Part shown: positions 1 to 5,033 of the stretch, piece after piece
Layout: every line of letters starts with the position of its first letter
Position numbering within the stretch: position 1 is the stretch's first letter
Assembly (NCBI GenBank): GCA_946482585.1
Contig: CAMLSI010000394.1
Location: 1-5,033, forward strand
Reading direction: 5' to 3'
DNA: 5,033 nucleotides
Source: an uncultured Lysobacteraceae bacterium
GTDB taxonomy: Bacteria > Pseudomonadota > Gammaproteobacteria > Xanthomonadales > Rhodanobacteraceae
Made by a program: the position numbers and the translations under genes
Notes under the pieces: model-generated
The model's database searches: none
What the model saw: only the letters and a program-made list of their open reading frames with translations
Told to the model about the DNA's origin: nothing

Positions 1-385
1 TCTGCGCGACGACGGCGAGGCGCAGCCCGGCGCTGTTGTTGCGCTGCAGGCTCGCGATGGTGTCGGCGAGCTCGATCACGTCGGCACCGCCGACGCCGTT
101 GTTGAGGCCTACCGGGTAGCCCCCGCCGATCGAGGTGGCGCCCGTAAACGTGGCGCCGCTACAGGTGGAACGCGTGACCGTCGTGACCTGGGGCGTCGCA
201 CCGCCAGTGACACTGACGTCGAGCCGCGTTTCCGCGCCGGACATCTGCGGCACGGTACACCCGCTGCCCGAATTCAGATCGCCGTCGACATAGACCGAAT
301 ACGTGTAGGTCTGCGCGCTGACCGCACCCGCGCACAACCCCATGACCAATGCGACGGCCGCAAACGCGGCTTTCCGGATACGCAT
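1..385 (-). CDS. Exported protein of unknown function, N-terminal part (cut by left edge)
   Basis: I do not recognise this protein. The ATG at 385-383 opens a frame that runs without a stop to the left edge, giving 128 residues. Residues 1-24 form a standard Sec signal peptide: a basic start (MRIRK), a hydrophobic core rich in Ala, Val and Leu, and a cleavage site VSA|QT after residue 24. Cys18 lies in the core, but its context (MGLC) is not a lipobox, so signal peptidase I cleavage is more likely than lipoprotein processing. The mature part is rich in Gly, Thr, Ser and Val and contains Cys43 and Cys75, which could form a disulfide outside the cytoplasm. It looks like an extracellular or surface beta-rich protein; a C-terminal sorting tag cannot be checked because the end is missing. 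The start is supported by a purine-rich ribosome site (GAGGGGAAGG, about 399-390) a few bases upstream. The gene is divergent from ilvE and has a long, structured leader. Confidence 0.8.
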   Translation of the reverse strand, partial: MRIRKAAFAAVALVMGLCAGAVSAQTYTYSVYVDGDLNSGSGCTVPQMSGAETRLDVSVTGGATPQVTTVTRSTCSGATFTGATSIGGGYPVGLNNGVGGADVIELADTIASLQRNNSAGLRLAVVAQ

Positions 386-490
386 GAACCCTTCCCCTCG
401 TAGCTCCAAACCACCCGCACCGAAGTGCCGGATTGCGCTTCCGTTGCTGAGCCGATGGGTTTTGCGTTGCCGGCAGCGAGCTCCCCTCGC
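386..490 (-). promoter_or_regulatory. Structured 5' leader of the exported-protein gene, possible regulatory RNA
   Basis: Read on the minus strand, the roughly 105 bases before the start codon can form several ordered elements. The first is a hairpin with arms GCGAG (490-486) and CTCGC (480-476). Next come the unpaired-looking blocks CGCAAAACC (466-458) and GCGCAA (438-433). Then follows a stable UUCG-capped hairpin GCAC/GTGC (427-416). A longer-range pairing is possible between CAAAACC (464-458) and GGTTTGG (412-406), with one bulged A. The order of purine-rich CGCAA-type blocks and hairpins loosely recalls a class I cyclic-di-GMP (GEMM) riboswitch. However, the diagnostic GGGCAAACC and GACGCAAAGC strings are not matched and the second stem is poor. 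I therefore only claim a structured leader; the riboswitch idea is inference. Confidence 0.25.
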
Positions 491-694
491 CCTGGCTCCC
501 CCTCGGTCGGCCGCAACATCGACCTGCACCGCCCTATGCTAAACCAACGTCGTTAACAATTGTCTCGTTCGTGAGCAGTTCAGCAGAAGCGGTACGCCTC
601 TTTCGTGCTGACCTGACGTTATTCCCGGACGCGCGCTAGGCAAAACCCCTACTCACGGCTAGGCTTCGCAGCCTTTCGTCCCCGGAATCCCGCC
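386..694. other. Divergent intergenic region between the exported protein and ilvE
   Basis: This 309-bp stretch contains no convincing gene and should hold the promoters of both flanking genes. A weak -10-like element, TATGCT at 535-540 on the plus strand, reads TAGCAT (541-536) on the minus strand. Neither direction has a good -35 at the usual spacing, so I do not call a promoter. The minus-strand leader (about 500-386) can fold, most clearly into GCAC-TTCG-GTGC (427-416). Close to ilvE there is a 5-bp hairpin AGGCT-TCGC-AGCCT (661-674) and a 7-bp direct repeat GCTAGGC at 635-641 and 658-664. The only short frame I looked at as a leader peptide, ATG at 536 to TAA at 556, encodes MLNQRR. It lacks Ile and Val codons and has a single Leu codon, so it gives no support for classical ilv attenuation. 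Confidence 0.6.
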
Positions 695-1615
695 ATGGCC
701 CAGTATCCCGAATTCATCTGGCAGAACGGTCGCATCAAGCCCTGGGCCGAGGCGACCGCTCACGTGATGTCGCATGCGCTGCACTACGGTTCGTCGGTTT
801 TCGAAGGCATCCGCTGCTACGACACACCGTCCGGCCCGCAGATCTTCCGGCTCACCGACCACAACAAGCGCCTGTTCCAGTCGGCCAAGATCTACGACAT
901 GGCCATCCCCTATTCGCTCGCGGACATCAACAGCGCCTGTCGCGAAGTGATCAAGGCCAACAATTTGCGCAAAGCGTATTTGCGCCCTCTCGCCTATCGC
1001 GGTCTCGGCGGATTCGGGTTGTCAGCCGAAACACCGACCGACGTCGTCGTCGCCACCTGGGAAATGGGCCCGTATCTCGGCCCCGACGTGCTCGAACGCG
1101 GCATCGATGCCTGTGTGTCGAGCTGGCAGCGTTTCGCGCCCAATACCATCCCGGCCGGCGCCAAGGCCGGCGGCAACTATCTGTCGGGCCAGCTGATCGC
1201 GCGCGAAGCGCGACGCCTCGGCTTCGGCGAAGGCATCGCGCTGGCCTCGACCGGCCTGCTCAGCGAGGGCGCCGGCGAGAACCTGTTCCTCGTGTTCGAC
1301 GGTGCGCTGCACACGACACCGGTAGCGAGCGCGATCCTCAACGGCATCACGCGCCACACCATCATGACGCTCGCGCGCGACAACGGCATCGCCGTGATCG
1401 AGCGCGATCTGCCGCGCGAATACCTTTATCTGTGCGACGAGCTGTTCATGGTCGGCACGGCCGCGGAAGTCACGCCGATCCGCACGGTCGACGGCAAGCC
1501 GGTCGGCAGCGGCAAGCCGGGGCCGGTGACCGCCCGCATCCAGGAGCTGTTCTTCGGCCTGTTCCAGGGCAAGACGCCGGACACCTACGGCTGGCTCGAG
1601 CCGCTGGACGCCTGA
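695..1615 (+). CDS. ilvE: Branched-chain amino-acid aminotransferase IlvE
   Basis: This PLP enzyme (EC 2.6.1.42) performs the last step of isoleucine, valine and leucine synthesis, moving an amino group from glutamate to the branched 2-oxo acids in the cytoplasm. The 306-residue product has the usual length and architecture of fold-type IV (class IV) aminotransferases. Visible landmarks are FEGIRCYD at 36-43, the PLP-lysine context GAKAGGNYL with Lys157 as the expected Schiff-base lysine, LSEGAGENLF at 189-198 with Glu191 facing the cofactor pyridine nitrogen, GITRHTI at 217-223, and the phosphate-binding GTAAEVTPIR at 254-263. The C-terminal block GPVTARIQELFFGLF through TYGWLEPL closely resembles enterobacterial IlvE. 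The ATG at 695 gives the family N-terminus; its ribosome site is weak (GGAA, 7 nt upstream). The gene stands alone: its left neighbour is divergent and colS converges on it, so it is probably monocistronic. No leader-peptide attenuator was seen. I see nothing broken or missing. Confidence 0.97.
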   Translation: MAQYPEFIWQNGRIKPWAEATAHVMSHALHYGSSVFEGIRCYDTPSGPQIFRLTDHNKRLFQSAKIYDMAIPYSLADINSACREVIKANNLRKAYLRPLAYRGLGGFGLSAETPTDVVVATWEMGPYLGPDVLERGIDACVSSWQRFAPNTIPAGAKAGGNYLSGQLIAREARRLGFGEGIALASTGLLSEGAGENLFLVFDGALHTTPVASAILNGITRHTIMTLARDNGIAVIERDLPREYLYLCDELFMVGTAAEVTPIRTVDGKPVGSGKPGPVTARIQELFFGLFQGKTPDTYGWLEPLDA

Positions 1616-1627
1616 AGCAGCCTCGCT

Positions 1628-1647
1628 CCGCGGCGGCTCAGCCGCGG
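1628..1647. other. Perfect GC-rich inverted repeat between convergent ilvE and colS
   Basis: CCGCGGC (1628-1634) and GCCGCGG (1641-1647) are perfect reverse complements around a 6-base loop, GGCTCA. The loop contains the colS stop codon (TGA on the minus strand, 1640-1638). The repeat begins 12 bases after the ilvE stop. An alternative 5-bp fold, GCGGC/GCCGC with a TCA loop, uses part of the same bases. Its position suggests a shared 3'-end structure for two converging transcripts. Neither side has a T-run, so it is not a canonical intrinsic terminator. Confidence 0.5.
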
Positions 1648-2936
1648 CGCAGACGGAAATCGAGTATCGCCGCCGTGCCGCCCTGCGGCCGAGGGCGCAA
1701 CGACACTTTCCAATCGTAGAGCTCGCAAAGCCGCCGCACGATCGCCAGACCGAGACCGGCGCCCTTGCCGGTCGCGCCTTCGCCGCGGTAGCCGCGCTCG
1801 AACAGACGCTCGGCATCGTCGAGCTTGATGCCCGGCCCCGAGTCCTCGACGACGACCTTGCCGTCGCCGATGCGCACGCGGACTTCGCCTGCTGGCGTGT
1901 ACTTGAATGCGTTGCCGACGAGGTTCGTCAGCGCGACCGCGACGACCGACGACGGCGCCACGACTTCGAGCGGACCGTCGATCTCGAGCACGACCTCGAC
2001 CGGCTTGTTCGCGAGATGGGTGCGATTGACCTCGATGACCTGCTCGGCGACGCGCGCGACATCGGTGGTCTCGCCGTCGCTCGGCGCTTCGCGCTGACGC
2101 CGCGACAGCAGCAGCAGCGCTTCGGTGAGTTCCGTCGACTGGCGCGAGGCGCGCTCGATGCGCTTGAGCCGGTCGCGCGTCTTTTCGCTCTGGTTCGGCG
2201 CGGCGAGCAGCAGCTCGACCGTCGTCGCGATGACGGCGAGCGGCGTGCGCAGTTCGTGGCTCACGTCGGCGTTGAATTCGCGATCGCGCTCGACCATTTC
2301 GGTGAGGCGTCCGCGGTAGTCGTCGAGCGCCGCGGCGAGTTCGCCGACTTCGTCATTGGCGTAATGCGCCGCAAGATCGTCTGCAGGCGCGCCGTTCTGG
2401 AACGCACGCAGGCGTTCGGCGAGATCGGCGACGGGCCGCATCACGCGCCGCGCCGACCAGAATCCGAGCAGGAATGCGAGTAGCGAGAACACGAGCACGG
2501 CCGCGATCAGCGCCGTGACGAGCTGGCGTTCGCCGAGCTCTTCCTTGGCGACATCGTAGCGATAGAACGCCCAGAGGTCGGCCTCCTTACGCACCGCGAG
2601 CTTGTACGGCCGCTCGACACCGTGTTCGTCCGGTTCACGGATGTCGTAGACGCCCGTGCCGTACTTCTGCCAGGCGAACGGCACGTTCGCGAACTTGCGC
2701 TCGCTGACGATCAGCGCCGTGACCGGCGAGAACGGAAACTGCGCGCCCTCTTCCGGATGCTGGCGCTTGAATTCGAGGAACTTGTTGACGCCGTCCTGCA
2801 GCGAGGCATTGATGAGCTGATCTTCGAGCGTTCCGCGCAGACCGATGACCGCGAGCGCGAACAACGCCGTCAGCGCCATGCCGAACAGGCCGAACGAAAT
2901 GACGATGCGGCTGCGTAACCGGCGGCGATAGCGCAT
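1638..2936 (-). CDS. colS: ColS-type membrane sensor histidine kinase
   Basis: This 432-residue inner-membrane kinase (EC 2.7.13.3) should autophosphorylate on His and pass the phosphate to the adjacent ColR. In order it has a basic N-terminus; TM1 at about 12-33; a periplasmic sensor of about 105 residues (34-138); TM2 at about 139-160; a HAMP linker (161-213); the H-box FNADVSHELRTPL with phospho-acceptor His227; the N-box NLVGNAFKYT with Asn342; the G1 box DSGPGI (365-370); the F-box LFERGYR (378-384); and the G2 box GAGLGLAIV (392-400). All catalytic motifs are intact. The periplasmic part contains two ExxE motifs, EPDE (101-104) and ELGE (133-136), plus Glu38 near TM1. ColS of pseudomonads is known to sense ferric iron or zinc through a periplasmic ExxE motif, which supports the name. 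The assignment rests mainly on the ColR-like partner; a generic QseC/PhoQ-like kinase is the alternative. The ATG at 2936 lies 28 nt after the colR stop with little ribosome site, suggesting co-transcription. Confidence 0.82.
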   Translation of the reverse strand: MRYRRRLRSRIVISFGLFGMALTALFALAVIGLRGTLEDQLINASLQDGVNKFLEFKRQHPEEGAQFPFSPVTALIVSERKFANVPFAWQKYGTGVYDIREPDEHGVERPYKLAVRKEADLWAFYRYDVAKEELGERQLVTALIAAVLVFSLLAFLLGFWSARRVMRPVADLAERLRAFQNGAPADDLAAHYANDEVGELAAALDDYRGRLTEMVERDREFNADVSHELRTPLAVIATTVELLLAAPNQSEKTRDRLKRIERASRQSTELTEALLLLSRRQREAPSDGETTDVARVAEQVIEVNRTHLANKPVEVVLEIDGPLEVVAPSSVVAVALTNLVGNAFKYTPAGEVRVRIGDGKVVVEDSGPGIKLDDAERLFERGYRGEGATGKGAGLGLAIVRRLCELYDWKVSLRPRPQGGTAAILDFRLRRG

Positions 2937-2964
2937 GCGCTGGACGAAACGGCGGAGCGTTGCG

Positions 2965-3651
2965 TCAGCTGCTCGCCGCGTCCGGATCGGCCATGCGATA
3001 GCCGATACCGTGGCGAGTCTGGATCAGCGGCTTGTCGAACGGCTTGTCGAGCGCCGCACGCAGACCGTGGATGTGCACGCGCAGCGAGTCGCTGTCGGGC
3101 AGTTCTTCGCCCCAGACGCGATGTTCGAGATCCTGGCGCGTGACGACCGACGGGCTCGCCTCCATGAGGAACTGCAGCAGCTTGAGACCGATCGGATTCA
3201 GCGGAATCTGCTTGCCCGCACGCGTGACGGTCAGCGTATCGAGATTGAAACTGAGGTCGGCGACCTGGAGCACGCGGCTCTGCGGCCCCTTGCCGCGCCG
3301 CGCGAGCACGAGCAGACGGGCTTCGAGCTCCTGCAGCGCGAACGGCTTGGTCATGTAGTCGTCGGCGCCGGAGTCGAAGCCGGACAGCTTGTGATCGAGC
3401 GCGTCGCGCGCGGTCAGCATGAGCACCGGCGTCTGTTTGCGCGCTTCCTGCCGCAGCTTGCGGCAGACCTCGAGCCCGTCCATGCCGGGCAAGGTCAGAT
3501 CGAGCACGATCGCGTCGAACTCGTTGACCACCGCCAGGTGCAGACCGGTAACGCCATCGCCGGCGAAATCGACGACGTGGCCCTTGTCCTCGAGAAAGTC
3601 GCCGATGTTGGCCGCGATATCCCGGTTGTCTTCGATCACGAGTACGCGCAT
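2965..3651 (-). CDS. colR: ColR-type response regulator (OmpR/PhoB family)
   Basis: This 228-residue cytoplasmic DNA-binding regulator is the expected partner of ColS. Residues 1-118 form a receiver domain with acidic pocket Glu7/Asp8, phospho-acceptor Asp51 (IVLDLTLPG), switch residues Thr80 (LMLTARD) and Tyr99, and Lys102 in DDYMTKPF. Residues 125-222 form an OmpR-type winged helix, including LNPIGLKLLQFLM, the recognition-helix region PDSDSLRVHIHGLR and the wing RHGIGYRM. Several blocks match my memory of Pseudomonas ColR closely: EDNRDI near the start, GLHLA, LQVADLS, LDTLTVTR, LNPxGLKLL, PDSDSLR, and DKPFDKPL followed by HGIGYR. That is why the symbol is given. ColRS is known to control envelope and lipopolysaccharide-modification genes and metal tolerance; its targets here are not visible. 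The gene is first in a colR-colS pair. The ribosome site is poor: the only GGAG lies 17 bases before the ATG. The upstream region holds a terminator-like stem and possible operator repeats. Confidence 0.9.
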   Translation of the reverse strand: MRVLVIEDNRDIAANIGDFLEDKGHVVDFAGDGVTGLHLAVVNEFDAIVLDLTLPGMDGLEVCRKLRQEARKQTPVLMLTARDALDHKLSGFDSGADDYMTKPFALQELEARLLVLARRGKGPQSRVLQVADLSFNLDTLTVTRAGKQIPLNPIGLKLLQFLMEASPSVVTRQDLEHRVWGEELPDSDSLRVHIHGLRAALDKPFDKPLIQTRHGIGYRMADPDAASS

Positions 3652-3741
3652 GGGGCTAGCTTAACGAACTCCATTTCGGAAAGGGATGCGCCGGGAGAGG
3701 CATAAGGAGGGCCGGGGCGACGGAAAGCGGCTCGAACGGCC

Positions 3742-3794
3742 AAAAGATTGGCCCAAGGAGGTGCCATTGGGGGAACGCACCTCGCTTGGGCCAA
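3742..3794 (-). terminator. Intrinsic terminator or attenuator, minus strand
   Basis: The arms TTGGCCCAAG plus GAGGTGC (3748-3764) and GCACCTC plus CTTGGGCCAA (3777-3794) pair over 17 bp with a single bulged G at 3784 and a 12-base loop. On the minus strand the stem is followed directly by TCTTTT (3747-3742), the hallmark of a Rho-independent terminator. The plus strand has no T-run after the stem, so the direction is minus. It lies 223 bp after the M56/TonB stop and 90 bp before the colR start. It could end the M56/TonB transcript, or act as an attenuator if the colR promoter lies to its right. The arm GGCCAA at 3738-3743 can also pair with TTGGCC (3748-3753) and so compete with the base of the stem. 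Confidence 0.55.
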
Positions 3795-3886
3795 ATAGCT
3801 ACTGCCCCGATTACCGTAGTCTGCTAGTCACGACCTGACCAGGAGTGTTCGCAGGAGTACAGTGGGGACAATGTTAGGTATCCGCG

Positions 3887-3926
3887 GCTTAAATCGGCGT
3901 TAAGCAGCAGGGAGAGTCCGGTTAAG
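3887..3926. promoter_or_regulatory. Phased TTAA repeats, possible regulator binding site
   Basis: TTAA occurs at 3889-3892, 3900-3903 and 3922-3925, start-to-start distances of 11 and 22 bases, so all three would face one side of the helix. The first two form an inverted repeat GCTTAA/TTAAGC (3887-3892 and 3900-3905), and GTTAAG recurs at 3899-3904 and 3921-3926. OmpR/PhoB-family regulators typically bind half-sites spaced by about 11 bp, and colR lies 236 bp downstream on the minus strand, so autoregulation is possible. I cannot match it to a known ColR operator, and with 4-base cores chance is a real alternative. Confidence 0.25.
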
Positions 3927-3984
3927 TATCAATGCGCTGGCGGAGCGTCTGCGCGAACGCCGCAGGAGCGACGCCGGCTGGGCG

Positions 3985-4009
3985 CGGCCGGCGCAGGCTG
4001 CGCCGGCCG
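3985..4009 (-). other. GC-rich hairpin just after the M56/TonB stop codon
   Basis: CGGCCGGCGCA (3985-3995) and TGCGCCGGCCG (3999-4009) are perfect 11-bp reverse complements around a 3-base loop, GGC. The hairpin starts 8 bases after the stop codon of the minus-strand gene. It is a very stable 3'-end structure that could block exonucleases or contribute to termination. No T-run follows on the minus strand, so it is not called as an intrinsic terminator. A repeat element found elsewhere in the genome is another possibility that one window cannot test. Confidence 0.45.
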
Positions 4010-4017
4010 GTTCGAGC

Positions 4018-5033
4018 TCAGTTGAAGCCGGGCGCGATTTCGGTGACCGGCGAAGCGATGTCGCCGGCACGGCGGCAGATGCGCGTGCCCGTGATCGTGC
4101 GGCAGTCGCCGGCTTCGACCATCGTGTCCTCGATCGGCCCGGCCGGCAGCGTCGCGCCGCCCTCGAGCGCGAACACGAACAGCCGCGAGTAACGCCGAGT
4201 GCCCGCCTCGAAGCTGCCCGGCACGAAACGCCATTTGCGCAGCGCGGCCATGGCGGCGGAATCGAACGTCGACGGCGGATTGGATTGCTCGACGCGGACG
4301 TCGCGCACGCGGCCGCTGTCATCGACGTAGTACGACAGCCGAACGCTGCCTTCGATGCCGCGCAGCAGCGCGCGTTCCGGATACAGCGGCTGTACCGCGT
4401 GCGCAGCCATCGGCTCGCGCACCGCGACGACCGGCGCCAGTTTGGGCATGTCCGACGCCGATACCGGCGCGGCCTCGGGTGCCGGCGACGGAGGCGCGAG
4501 CGTTGCCGGCGCGACATCGACCGGCTTCGCCGTCAGCGCGGCGCCCGGGTCGACGGTCTCGAGCACCGCGGGCGGCGTCGGCAGCGATGCGCCTGGCGCG
4601 GCAGGCGGAGAAATCGGCGTCTCGACGGCGGGCTCGGTCAGAACGCGCTCGCTCAGAATCGGCAGGCGCGGCAGACGCAGCGCGCGACGATCGGTGACCA
4701 TGTCGCTGACGGTCGGCGGAGGAACCTGGATCAGGCCTGGATCGCGCAGCAGGACTTCGCGCAACGGCTGCGGCGTCAGCAACGCGATCATGCTCGAGTT
4801 CTGCCAGGCGGAACGCTGTGCGTAGCCGAGCGCAATCACCGCAATGCCGACGACGATCAGCGGCAGCAGCCGTACGGGCGCGCGCAGGTCCAGCCGCGTC
4901 GTCGGCACCTTGGCGATGTGCTGCACCCGTTCGAGCAGCACGCCGCCGGTAGCCTGCAGCGCGAGCGCGCCCGGGCCGTCGAGGCGCAACTGTTCCAGAT
5001 CGGCCAGGGTCGCGACATAGTCGCGCGGATTCG
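4018..5033 (-). CDS. M56 (BlaR1-like) membrane protein with TonB-type C-terminal domain, C-terminal part
   Basis: The frame is open from the right edge to the TGA at 4020-4018, giving 337 residues of a longer protein whose start is outside. Fragment residues 1-43 (beginning NPRDYVATLADLEQ, then LALQATGGVLLERV) resemble the segment after the metalloprotease core of M56/BlaR1-type proteins. A TM helix follows at about 55-71 (LLPLIVVGIAVIALGYA). Next is a periplasmic Pro/Ala-rich spacer at about 103-200, as in TonB proteins. A TonB C-terminal-like domain spans about 205-290, with YPERALLRGIEGSVRL and RKWRFVPGSF as landmarks. A short tail carries Cys310 and Cys319, a likely periplasmic disulfide. 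M56 proteins with this tail are predicted envelope sensors or transducers and often sit beside a BlaI-type repressor gene, which would be off the right edge. The zinc-binding HExxH is not in the window, so M56 membership rests on the tail and layout; a plain TonB-family protein is the alternative. A TTG at 4989-4987 is internal, not the start. Confidence 0.8.
   Translation of the reverse strand, partial: NPRDYVATLADLEQLRLDGPGALALQATGGVLLERVQHIAKVPTTRLDLRAPVRLLPLIVVGIAVIALGYAQRSAWQNSSMIALLTPQPLREVLLRDPGLIQVPPPTVSDMVTDRRALRLPRLPILSERVLTEPAVETPISPPAAPGASLPTPPAVLETVDPGAALTAKPVDVAPATLAPPSPAPEAAPVSASDMPKLAPVVAVREPMAAHAVQPLYPERALLRGIEGSVRLSYYVDDSGRVRDVRVEQSNPPSTFDSAAMAALRKWRFVPGSFEAGTRRYSRLFVFALEGGATLPAGPIEDTMVEAGDCRTITGTRICRRAGDIASPVTEIAPGFN

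Larger units (their letters stand above)
3652..4017. other. 366-bp structured intergenic region upstream of colR
   Basis: No convincing protein gene or tRNA is seen here. Two outward-related roles are expected: the 3' end of the minus-strand M56/TonB gene on its right and the promoter and leader of colR on its left. Reading left to right it holds an arm GGCCAA (3738-3743), a long bulged stem (3748-3794), a direct repeat AGGAGT at 3841-3846 and 3853-3858, TTAA elements at 3889, 3900 and 3922, and a GC-rich hairpin (3985-4009). The part from about 3740 to 3930 looks less GC-biased and less codon-like than the flanking genes, as expected for non-coding DNA. No promoter with a good -35/-10 pair was found in front of colR. 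Confidence 0.6.

Noticed and set aside
274..519. Minus-strand frame of 81 codons covering the leader and start of the exported protein
   Set aside because: It is in a different frame from the signal-peptide protein, has no plausible ribosome site or domain, and overlaps the structured leader.
536..556. Possible leader peptide for ilvE attenuation (ATG to TAA, 6 codons)
   Set aside because: It encodes MLNQRR, with no Ile or Val codons and only one Leu codon, and no terminator/antiterminator pair follows it before ilvE.
1022..1816. Long open frame on the minus strand across ilvE and the end of colS (264 codons)
   Set aside because: It is antisense to ilvE, which has full family motifs, and crosses into colS. 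Its Arg/Ala-rich composition is what GC-rich codon bias produces in a shadow frame.
2935..3705. Long open frame on the plus strand opposite colR (256 codons)
   Set aside because: It is the reverse complement of colR, has no recognisable motif, and is rich in Arg, Glu and Val as expected from a shadow of a GC-rich gene.
3738..3905. Integron attC site or miniature transposon suggested by the long stem and GTTAAGC
   Set aside because: The R and L box arrangement of attC is absent around the stem, no terminal inverted repeats with a target duplication are seen, and the T-run fits a terminator better.
2935..3960. Shared strings ATGCGCTGG and CGGAGCGT at about 2935-2960 and 3932-3948
   Set aside because: The two copies have different internal spacing (a 9-base gap in one only) and no further similarity; probably chance in GC-rich DNA.
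3900..4517. Minus-strand Arg-rich frame of 205 codons overlapping the M56/TonB gene
   Set aside because: It is out of frame with the TonB-type domain, extremely Arg/Ser-rich, and has no family features.
4355..4825. Plus-strand frame rich in Gly, Ala and Ser (156 codons)
   Set aside because: It lies opposite the Pro/Ala-rich spacer of the M56/TonB gene; the low-complexity composition is a reflection of that spacer.
1..5033. CRISPR array, tRNA or rRNA genes, insertion sequence, phage or toxin-antitoxin genes
   Set aside because: No regularly spaced repeats, cloverleaf or rRNA-like segments, transposase motifs or small paired genes were seen on either strand.

Overview
This GC-rich window probably comes from a gammaproteobacterium, most likely of the Xanthomonadales/Lysobacterales or a related group. 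The clues are a ColR/ColS-type two-component system, known mainly from pseudomonads and xanthomonads, and an M56-type membrane protein carrying a TonB-like C-terminal domain, an arrangement I associate with xanthomonad-like genomes. The lineage is an inference from gene content, not from a marker gene.

Layout, left to right: (1) 1-385, minus strand: the N-terminal 128 residues of an unrecognised exported protein with a clear signal peptide, cut by the left edge. (2) 386-694: a divergent intergenic region with a structured leader in front of the exported protein and a small hairpin just upstream of ilvE. (3) 695-1615, plus: ilvE, a complete branched-chain amino-acid aminotransferase. (4) 1638-2936 and 2965-3651, minus: colS and colR, a sensor kinase and response regulator read as colR then colS with 28 nt between them. 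They converge on ilvE, with a perfect GC-rich inverted repeat at the junction. (5) 3652-4017: 366 bp with no convincing gene but much structure: a 17-bp bulged stem followed by a T-run on the minus strand, a competing arm, TTAA elements at 11-bp multiples, a short direct repeat and a GC-rich hairpin. (6) 4018-5033, minus: the C-terminal 337 residues of an M56 (BlaR1-like) protein ending in a TonB-type domain. It is open through the right edge, so its start and its metalloprotease part lie outside the window.

How the genes work together: ilvE is a stand-alone metabolic gene. ColS is predicted to sense an envelope signal, possibly ferric iron or zinc because its periplasmic domain has two ExxE motifs, and to phosphorylate ColR at Asp51. 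ColR would then act on envelope genes. The M56/TonB protein is a separate envelope signalling or transducing protein; its usual BlaI-type repressor partner would be expected beyond the right edge. The genes are of known families. The least explained parts are the 3652-4017 region and the leader at 386-540. I did not find a convincing novel multi-gene system.
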